In this document: one piece after another, positions 54,746 through 64,000 of the stretch
Numbering within the stretch: the stretch's first letter is position 1
Layout of the letters: each line of letters begins with the position of its first letter
Source: Portunus trituberculatus
Lineage: Eukaryota; Arthropoda; Malacostraca; Decapoda; Portunidae
Length of the DNA: 64,000 bases
NCBI RefSeq assembly: GCF_017591435.1
Contig: NC_059303.1
Span: 4,018,860-4,082,859 of the forward strand
Reading direction: 5' to 3'
Notes under the pieces: model-generated
The model's database searches: none
The model's input: only the letters and a program-made list of their open reading frames with translations
What the model was told of the DNA's origin: nothing
Program-made: the position numbers and the translations under genes

Positions 54746-54827
<82 letters not shown>
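54746..54827. repeat. (GA)n microsatellite
   Basis: About 41 GA units. Confidence 0.97.
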
Positions 54828-54829
<2 letters not shown>

Positions 54830-55049
54830 AATGCTTCGAGGTGTGAGGGAATTCATACATAAGACAAAGAAAAGAGAAAAAAACGCAGAGAATTAAAAGC
54901 AATATTGAATAAAGAGAAGAGCGAAGAGAGAAGATAAGGCAGAAGAAGAAAGTCAAATTATATAGACAACTGGAAACTGAGACAAGGAAACAAAGCAAAA
55001 CAAAACAACAGCAAAACAAACGAATAAAGACAACGGCGATAACAGTAAG

Positions 55050-55052
55050 AGC

Positions 55053-55094
<42 letters not shown>

Positions 55095-55290
55095 AACAGC
55101 GGCAGCAGCAACAAAAACAACAAACGAACAAACAACGTATAAAGTAAAAACATGCGAACACAACAAACTCAATAAAAACAACAAACAAAATAAGGAATAA
55201 CACAGACCATTAATAATTCTGGCACATCAACGTCACCATCATCACCATCACCATCACCACCACCATCACCACCACCATCACCATCACCAT
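55050..55290. repeat. (CAA)n and (CAC/CAT)n trinucleotide repeats
   Basis: CAA at about 55052-55092; CACCAT/CACCAC units at about 55230-55290. Confidence 0.9.
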
Positions 55291-55435
55291 TTCAATCTAT
55301 TCACTCAGTTTGTTCCAGTCATCTACCAGACATCTGCCAAACTATCGCTGGCCACAACAAATCTCCTTATCCCATTTTTTTCATGTATTTCTCAGTTCCC
55401 ATGCAGTTCTTCCCTGCGTCCTTTCATCCCGGCAA

Positions 55436-56200
55436 ACTTTCCATTCCCTCACTAGGAGTATAGCGCTGGTGAAAAGAAAGATAGACAAATAACTAAAGAA
55501 ATGAGAAGGTTTCGTTGGAGTTATCTATCATTAAATAAGGAAAAAATGGATATTAAAAAGGTATTAATCAAACAGTTTAGTATAATAACCTACAGGATTG
55601 AAAAAAAAAACCCCAGGATGTACAAAACTATAAGAGGTGGAACCGGTGGATGTAACATTAAATAAAGTAAAATAATCAAAAAGATATTAGTCAAACAGTT
55701 TACATACTACCCAACAAGACAGAAGTTTTCCATTCCCTCACCAGGAGTATAGCGCTGGTGAAAAGATAGATAGACAAATAACTAAAAAATGAGAAAATTG
55801 GAGTTAACTATCATTAAGTAAAGAAAAAATGCATATTAAAAAGGTATTGGTCAAACAGTCTACCATAATGACCCACAAGATTGAAAAAAAAACCAGGATG
55901 TACAAAACTATAGAGATGGAATCGGTGGACGTAACATTAAATAAAGTAAAATTCATCAAAAAGATATTAGTCAAACACTTTAGCATACTAACCAACGAGA
56001 CAGAAAAAAAAAAAAAAACAGAATGGACACAACTAGATGAAGAGATGAAATGGAAAGACTTAATACTAAATAAAGAAAAATGCATCAAAAACATGTAGCA
56101 TGATAACTTAAGACTGAAAAAAAAGCAAGATGAGCAAAAGCAGACGCGGAGATGGAATGGGAAGACCTAATACTAAACGAAGAGAACATATAAGACACTG
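55436..56200. repeat. Complex tandem repeat (about 120-bp units, about 290-bp higher-order period)
   Basis: The block ATTAAATAAAGTAAA...AAAAGATATTAGTCAAACAG, then TACCAACAAGACAGAAA...GATGTACAAAACTATA, recurs about six times with decay to the right. A larger cassette including CCAGGAGTATAGCGCTGGTG starts at about 55441 and 55737. No protein function inferred. Confidence 0.85.
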
Positions 56201-56339
56201 ATTAAACCTACTCGAACCCACCATAGGAACCTTCAGCGAGTAAAAAGAAGGGAGCATAAAGATGAGATAGAGAGACGGGGTGAGCCATTAGTCCAAAAGG
56301 TGCATGTTGAAAGGGGATATCAAAGAGGAGCCGTGATAT

Positions 56340-57245
56340 TTAACCCTGGAATGAGGACTGGAAGGAGGGAAAGGAGATCATGGAAGGGGGTGGGATCTCA
56401 GGACGAACTTAACCTCCTTTGATCTCCTAAAGACGGGCAGGCCAATCTTACCTGCGATACACCTGATCTGAGGCCAGCGAGGAAAATGAAGGCCTGACGC
56501 AAAAGAGAGAAAAAAAAAGGAGGAAAAAAAATGAAGGGAGTAAGGTACAGAATGGATGAACGGGGAAACATGATAAGGTTTTTGAGGAGAGAATCTAAAG
56601 GTAAGGAAAATGTTTAAGGGAGGGAAAAATTGAGAGAAATGAGATAGATATTGGAGGAAAGGATAAGACACGATGATAAGGAGAGAATATAAAGGTGAAA
56701 AAAGATAGAAGAATGAACATAAAAGAAGTGGGGAGATAGGAAGGAAGAAAATGCAAGTCAAATACAAAAGGAAAGGCAAAAAAAAAAAAAAAGAAAAATG
56801 AGAGGAATGACATAGAAAAATGGGAGAGACAGAGGAGATAAGATTTTGAGAAAAGAATATAAAGGTGAGAAAGAAATTCTAGGAAGGAAAAAGATGGAGA
56901 AAGGTGAATACAAAGGAAAGAGGAAAGAGGAGGAAGAGGAGGAAGAAGAGGAGGTGAAATGAAATGGAAGGGCAAAAAGGGAAGAGGAAATTAAAAAGAT
57001 TACAAAAAAGAATGGTAAAGAAATAGGAAATAGAAGGAAGAAGGGAGGAAGGAAAAATGCAAGATCGTCAGGAAGGAAGAGGAAAAACAGGTAGGAAGGA
57101 AAAAATGGAAGAAAACCAGGAGGTGAAGAATATGCAGGGAAGGCAAAGAGGCAAGAAGGATGCAGAGGTAGGAGGAGAAAGGAAGGAAGGAATGAGAGAA
57201 GGAAGGAAGGCAGGAAGGAAAGAAGGAAGGAAGAAGAAAAAGGAC
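56340..57245. repeat. Second long polypurine tract
   Basis: About 900 bases where the plus strand is mostly A/G (GGAAGGAAGG, GAAAAAGA). It ends just before (CT)n at 57290-57349, so purine and pyrimidine tracts face each other across about 45 bases. Confidence 0.85.
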
Positions 57246-57281
57246 ACAATCCCTTCCTATAGACAATACCAATCTCTCTCC

Positions 57282-57289
<8 letters not shown>

Positions 57290-57350
<61 letters not shown>

Positions 57351-57417
57351 CAGTTTTCCTTACTACTTAGGATGCCTTTCTCTTATCATTCAATTTAGTT
57401 TACTCCATTTCTCCCAT

Positions 57418-57497
<80 letters not shown>
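57290..57497. repeat. Two (CT)n microsatellites
   Basis: 57290-57349 and 57421-57497, separated by about 70 bases. Confidence 0.97.
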
Positions 57498-57500
<3 letters not shown>

Positions 57501-57539
57501 ATCCTTCATTACCTTAACCCAATTACAGTGACCGTACCA

Positions 57540-57660
57540 AAACCTTTCACTCGCTGGCCACACGTCGCGCAGGCAGAGAGCACCGGCCTGTCTATGCTCA
57601 CTTGAACAGCGGCGCCGAGAGGAGGAGGAGGAGGAGGAGAAGGAGGAGGGAGGGGGTAGC
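57540..57660. other. CpG-rich patch
   Basis: Short GC/CpG-rich island-like sequence (GTCGCGCAGG, GCGGCGCCGAG) followed by a GGA run. It is the only CpG-dense stretch upstream of exon A and could belong to a first exon or promoter of the Slob-like gene, but no motif proves it. Confidence 0.25.

Positions 57661-59070
<1,410 letters not shown>

Positions 59071-59141
<71 letters not shown>
59071..59141. repeat. (AC)n microsatellite
   Basis: About 35 AC units. Confidence 0.97.
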
Positions 59142-59144
<3 letters not shown>

Positions 59145-59785
59145 AAAAAAGAAAGTGACGATTTTGTTGACACCGAGGACTTAAATGAACAAATGCAGCT
59201 TCCGGAGAACAATTACAGTAAAGAAAAAAGAACTAAGAATATTTTCCATGATAATACTAAACATTAATGGTGACTTCCCTTTAACCACGAACGGTAATGA
59301 TAATAGAAAAAAAAAAAACATTTACAGAAACCTTTTATCATAATTAATCAATGCTCTTTTGTTTTCTGGAAATACCACACGGAAACAAAGGGAATCTGAT
59401 CTGTACTACAATATCACGTAGTTCTTTGTTCGTAATAATTGATAAACAACTATAGGAATCTCATGGTACTTAGCTCAGTGATGACTTTGCTCTCATAAAT
59501 ACGAAGGGAATGTAAGAAAGGAAAGATGGTCATATTTAAGACACAATTTCTAGAGTAATTTCACACACTTCACACTTCATCTTCTATGTAGTTACAAGTA
59601 ATAACTAAATAAATAAATTGGTAGATAAATGAATATGAAAATAGATCAACGAACACATGCTTAAATGAAAAGAAAAGCTCACAATATTTAACCACGTGAC
59701 ACAATTCACACAATGAGAACTTTAGTCCGTGTATGAAAGGATGAAACAACACACACACCAACACACCAATCAACAAAAACACAAA

Positions 59786-59992
59786 GAAACACCCGAAGAA
59801 TCCACACTACTTAACCCCGTGACACAAACCTCCTGGATCGTAAGAAACGCCCGAAGAATCCACACCATTTAACCCCGTGACGCAACTCTCTCGGGCCTTA
59901 AAAAACCCATGACACAAATTTCTCGGACCATAAAAAGAAACCTGATGAGTCTACTCTATTTAACCCCGTGACACAAACCTCCTGGACCGTAA
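59786..59992. repeat. Minisatellite of about 55-65 bp, four copies
   Basis: TTTAACCCCGTGACACAAAC, CTCCTGGACCGTAAGAAAC and CCCGAAGAATCCACAC recur at about 59815, 59870, 59905 (shortened) and 59960, with a weaker copy at about 59690. Confidence 0.85.
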
Positions 59993-59999
59993 GTTAAGC

Positions 60000-60257
60000 C
60001 AATGTACTGCAGAAGACATGTACGTAATTTTGTGTTAAGTCCAACATACAAGTCTGGCTTCAGTTGACACATTCCCAAGGTGCCGTGCTGGGTGTGTCCT
60101 CTCAAGTAGAGACCTTGCCACGTGGCATCACGAACCCATAGAAGATGACACCCCACAAGTCACCTGTTAACTAATACGGCTCTAGACAGCTTCTCTCTCT
60201 CCCTCCCTCTCCCTCCCTTTGACTTTCCATACTTTCAATGCTTCATCTCCTCCCTCT

Positions 60258-60261
<4 letters not shown>
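60000..60261. other. Unassigned GC-richer spacer and CT-rich DNA
   Basis: A short minus-strand frame (59956-60156) has no recognisable similarity. Confidence 0.5.

Positions 60262-60317
<56 letters not shown>
60262..60317. repeat. (CT)n microsatellite
   Basis: About 28 CT units. Confidence 0.97.
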
Positions 60318-60323
<6 letters not shown>

Positions 60324-61389
60324 AGGTGAAAGGAATAGACTCAATGTGGCTGTTGGTGGTGAGTCAATTGGGAAGTTTAAAGATTAGATCAATTAATTGG
60401 ATGATTGATGGGAATATAGAAGTGTGCTTTGTAAGAAAATTGCCACATAAAGGCCTTGATGTTCTCTTTTTTGGTTTTCTTTATTTTCTTATGTTCCTTT
60501 GCTTGTTATAGACTGATGGATGGGTAGTTCGTTTATCCTGAATATTGTACATGAATATATACTAATTACTAAAAAAAAAACTGGTAAAAATTTAGAAATG
60601 TAGTTGATGACGTGTAGACATGATGGATTATTTCAGCTTCCCTTATTTTGTTATGTTGGTTACGGGCAGCAGACATAACATTCATATAGACCATCTTGTG
60701 TTTTTTCGCAACCTTAACTCATCTGATCTGTCAAGAATCTATAAGCTGCGACGTTTTGTTCAGAATTTCAGTAGATCAAAGGACTCAAGGACGAAAGAAC
60801 ATAAATATCAAGACTGAGAGAGCACAAAACACAGGAATGACTAAAAGTGACTCGGTTTCTCTCCAGTGTAGCGCATGGTGATCTCTTCTGTCTCCTGCCT
60901 TTACGATGCCCGGGGAAAGGTGGGCGGTGAGTTCTTTCCTATTTCTGTCCTCTTTTCTCCCACACAGTTTACCAATGGCAGTAAATCTATCAACCAGCTC
61001 CCTCGATACAGACCAACATATCTCCTAGTGTCTATTCTTCTTGTATATCTTTCCTTTCTTATTCTGTTCTCTTTCAGTTTTTCCAGGATTTCGTTTCTCC
61101 ACATCTCCGTCTACATATTTTCTCTTCTAAATTCTGCCATACTTAAACAATTTCATAATTCAGCCTCTTTGTCTCAGTTTTTCTCTTCTTTTCCTTTAAC
61201 TCATCATATTTTCTCACCTCACTCCTTTCTTTTTTTACTCTCATCTTTCAGTACTTCATCAATTCCTTTCCTCCACCTTTTCTCCCACTCATATTTCTAT
61301 TATTACTCTCTCTACCTCTTAGTCCTCTCCACCATCGTGTCTCCCCTTCCTCTTTTCCCGTCACTCCCTCTTAGCCATATATAGTACAG
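60318..61389. other. Unassigned DNA, pyrimidine-rich from 60940
   Basis: No gene recognised; the long frame 60875-61384 is a Ser/Phe/Leu-rich product of T/C composition. Confidence 0.6.
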
Positions 61390-61746
61390 CCTCTAAAGGT
61401 GTTACGGCCTGAGAGACGGCTCGTGGATGATGCGGGGCGGCGTTGCGTAAGTCGTATGGCCTGGCGCAGCACCGTCACAAAGAAGGGCAAACTCTCTTAT
61501 TGTTCAGAATCCTCACACAGCAGCCAGGCAGTCATCAGTGAGGAGGATACGACGACAGGATGGAGAGGAACGCGTTTTTTCACACCCTTACCGCACGATC
61601 TCATTCCGGAGAACATTCCCGAGGGACTGGAGAGCTTCAGTGTAGGGTGTAGGACCTTCGAAACACTTCACTACATTCCAAAGGCTTCAGACGAAGTTAG
61701 ATTACTTTTTAAGGGTGTTCTTGTAGTTTTAATGATGGGTTACTAA
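61390..61746 (+). CDS. Unassigned ORF or exon
   Basis: After a long pyrimidine tract and TATATAGTACAG, an acceptor-like site, the frame PLKVLRPERRLVDDAGRRCV, SRMAWRSTVTKKGKLSYCSE, SSHSSQAVISEEDTTTGWRG, TRFFTPLPHDLIPENIPEGL is open with GC-rich, coding-like composition. It runs into a 140-bp tandem repeat (from about 61705), where the last about 14 residues derive from the repeat. A perfect donor-like GTAAGT lies inside at 61447. I recognise no family. It could be an exon of a plus-strand gene, an old transposon piece or chance. Confidence 0.3.
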   Translation, partial: PLKVLRPERRLVDDAGRRCVSRMAWRSTVTKKGKLSYCSESSHSSQAVISEEDTTTGWRGTRFFTPLPHDLIPENIPEGLESFSVGCRTFETLHYIPKASDEVRLLFKGVLVVLMMGY

Positions 61747-62410
61747 AATCTCTACATTATTAAAAGAAAAACCACTCTTTGGAACCTGCCAAATCATCTC
61801 TGGGTTTTAAAAACAGTGATGGTGAGAGAGGGCAAATATTGTTTTTTAAGGGTGTTTTTTACGGTTCTATTGACAGATTAATAAAATGTCTAAATCATCA
61901 ACAGAAGAAACACTTTTTAGAACTTGGTTGATTATTTCTTTGGGCTTTGAAAATAGCGATGGTGAGAGACAGCAAATAGACTGATTTTTAAGGCAATTTT
62001 TTTACGGTTCTAATGACAGGTCAATAAAATCTCAACATCATTAAGATGAAAAAACATTCTGAAGAGCCTGGTTAATCGTCTCTTTGAGCTTTGAAAATGA
62101 TAATGGTGAGAGCGAGCAAGTAAATTGTTTTTTAAGAATGTTTTTTTACGGTTCTAGTGACGGGCTAATACTCGTAAAATCTCTACATTTTTATAAGAAA
62201 ACCCACTTTTTAAGAACCAAGATAATCATCACTGTGATCTTTGAAAATAGTCATGGTGAGAGACATATAAACCGGTTTTTAAGTTTGTTTTTACGGTTCT
62301 AATGACGGGTTAATAAAATCCCAACATCATTAAGAGGAAAAACACTCTTATGAACCTGTCTAATCATCTCTGTGACCTTTGAAAATAGTCGTGGTGAGAG
62401 AGAAAAGCGT
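61700..62410. repeat. Tandem repeat, five units of about 130-145 bp
   Basis: TTTTTAAGGGTGTTTTT, TACGGTTCTAATGACGGGTT, AATAAAATCTCTACATCATT and TTTGAAAATAGTGATGGTGA recur from about 61705, 61839, 61983, 62128 and 62273. Confidence 0.92.
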
Positions 62411-62706
62411 TTCTGATATGGGCCCTAGATTCCGCCGGTTTATAGTACACACTCGGCAGGACTTTATCACCTATATACTGGACTGAAGCCTCGAGGATTG
62501 TAGACATCTCTGGTGTTTATTTCTGGCTACGTCTTACTGCTGTGATCGCCCTGCTCGTCTCCCAGGAAGTGTCACCTAACCTCTTGATGGCTCTGATCAG
62601 ATTACTCCGGCCAAGAGTTTTATGTGCGTCCCTTTTCGTCTGTGTCGTGAGCGTCCCTCTTGTCTTCTGACGTTTCCATAAGACAGATGTTGGTGTTCAT
62701 ATGATA
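62411..62706. other. Unique spacer, nothing recognised
   Basis: GC-richer than its neighbours but without a supported ORF. Confidence 0.5.
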
Positions 62707-63222
62707 TACAGGTAACTATAAAGGTAACTAAACAGATAACTAAAAACACAAGTAATTAAATAGATAACCAACTACACAAATAATCAAACAACTAAATAGA
62801 TAACCAAACATACAGGTAACCACACAAATAACTAAACATAAAGATAACTATATATAATAAACACACAGGTAACAAAAAAGATAACTCAACACAGTGGTAC
62901 TAAATATATAGAACACACAGGTAACGACACAAATAAATAAACACAAAGGTAACTATGTATATAACTCAACACACAGATAACAGAACAGATAACTTAACAC
63001 ACAGGTAACAGAACAGATAACTCAACACAGAAGTACAAAATAGATAACAGAACACACAGGTAACGACACAAATAACTTAATACAAAGGTAACTATGTATA
63101 TAACTAAACACACAGATAACAGAACAGATAACTCAACACACAGGTAACAAAAAATGATAACAACCCAGAAGTACAAAATAGATAACAACACACAGGTAAC
63201 AACACAAATAACAAAATAGGTA
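62707..63222. repeat. Degenerate minisatellite with ACACAGGTAAC / ATAACT units
   Basis: Short units of about 20-26 bp (ACACAGGTAAC, then ACAGATAACTCA) repeat more than 20 times. In the right half a longer period of about 110 bp is visible (AGAAGTACAAAATAGATAAC at about 63030 and 63168). Confidence 0.88.
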
Positions 63223-63696
63223 AACGTGCTCATTTTATCTTCGCGAAAGGAAGTCCAGTACAAATCCTCTGAGTGACGTCCTTTGATTCCGCGCAGCCAG
63301 GTGTTACTGAGGGGAGTAGTAATTCGCTTCTCTTGGCTGCTCCCCGCTTACCCTGCCGGCAGCTCGGGGAATGAAGCCTTAGGAACCTCGCGCCGGGGAA
63401 GAAAGAAGCCATGAATCATTGACGGTGGCACATGTAACTGGTTTGGCGACGCTACCTCCCTTCTCCTCTTTATTGCTATTTGTTTTCTCTTTTTCTTTTT
63501 TCTCTCCTTTCCATCCGCACTACTATCTATTTTCTCTTTCTTTCTTTTTTCTTTTTCTCCAGTTCCCTTCCTGATGCTGGAGGGAGGGAGGGAGGGAAAG
63601 AAGGAGGGAGGGAACGTGAGGGAGAGGGTGGAAGAAGTGGTATGCATGCAGTCACCCTCCCACCACCTGCCTTGTTCACGGGGAAATATTAAAGAG

Positions 63697-63745
<49 letters not shown>

Positions 63746-64000
63746 ATCCTATTTCTTTCTGCGGTAATATGGGGAGAACGAGAACGAAGATTAAAAAGAG
63801 AAGGCAATGCAATAAGAAAAGATAACAACGGTCACAACTACAGAATTAACACTTCTATATATATTTGGAATAGAAGTCGAACAAAATGTACTAAAATGCC
63901 TAAAGCAGCAGCAACAACAGAAAAACAACAACAATTACAACAAAAACAATAACAATGAAAACAAAACAATAAGTAGAAAATAAATAATAATAAGATAAAA
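63223..64000. other. Right edge: no gene; (GT)n and A-rich DNA
   Basis: A GC-richer patch (63240-63460), a GGGAGGGAGG run (63580-63615), (GT)n at 63700-63741 and A/CAA-rich DNA to the end. Confidence 0.6.

Noticed and set aside
59786..59992. CRISPR-like array
   Set aside because: Repeats are 55-65 bp, imperfect and without unique spacers of constant size, in a eukaryotic context; it is a minisatellite.

Overview
This is eukaryotic DNA, most likely from a decapod crustacean (crab or shrimp). The grounds are a spliced animal gene with GT-AG introns, a degenerate arthropod-type (TTAGG)n tract, tRNA-derived SINEs, CR1/jockey-like LINEs, hAT, piggyBac and PIF/Harbinger elements, and a very high density of long AC/GT, GA/CT and AT microsatellites. 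The order-level assignment is inference; no species can be named from the sequence.

The one host gene I can assemble runs on the minus strand from about 46,244 down to 15,920. Eleven exons join in compatible phase, apart from one join, into roughly 520 residues (A 46072-46244, B 38465-38607, C 37015-37140, D 36421-36602, E 35783-35889, F 34927-35018, G 28800-28920, H 24899-24975, I 24174-24248, K 18997-19189, L 15920-16198). A twelfth possible exon, J (20152-20191), behaves as a frame-shifting cassette. The protein is a kinase-like domain of the Slob/PXK type (slowpoke-binding protein / MONaKA family). Its HRD and DFG aspartates are replaced, and it has a basic, then Ser/Pro-rich C-terminus. 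The 5' end was not found and may lie beyond the window. Exons G and H do not join in frame through the best donor, so either a small exon was missed or a weak donor is used.

Region by region. 1-4180: decayed CR1-like LINE (minus) with SGNH-esterase ORF1, endonuclease and an RT that has lost its catalytic block. 4672-6131: truncated PIF/Harbinger element, followed by a second Harbinger-like fragment and a LINE 3' end (6781-7345). 7350-15900: AT-rich, repeat-poor DNA holding a hairpin between two (AT)n tracts; it may be 3' flank or UTR of the Slob-like gene. 15,920-46,244: the gene. Its introns hold a polyadenylated SINE (20871-21173), a 2.2-kb hAT with a nested piggyBac-type element (21279-23485), a LINE RT (29882-31650), a second copy of the 6.8-kb LINE end (31985-32486), a SINE cluster (33394-34204), a foldback element (37536-38061), a seven-unit satellite with alternating subtypes (40571-42965), an (ACAAC)n block and an interstitial TTAGG tract (43255-43420). 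46,245-64,000: no gene established; microsatellites, purine/pyrimidine tracts, several minisatellites, one full-length SINE (51480-51763) and one unassigned ORF (61390-61746).

There is no operon-like logic here. The window is one neuronal-type signalling-adaptor gene embedded in transposon- and microsatellite-rich introns. The notable points are structural: splice sites fused to GA/CT repeats, a frame-shifting cassette exon, SINEs seated inside (AC)n, nested DNA transposons with exact target duplications, and a satellite next to telomere-like repeats.
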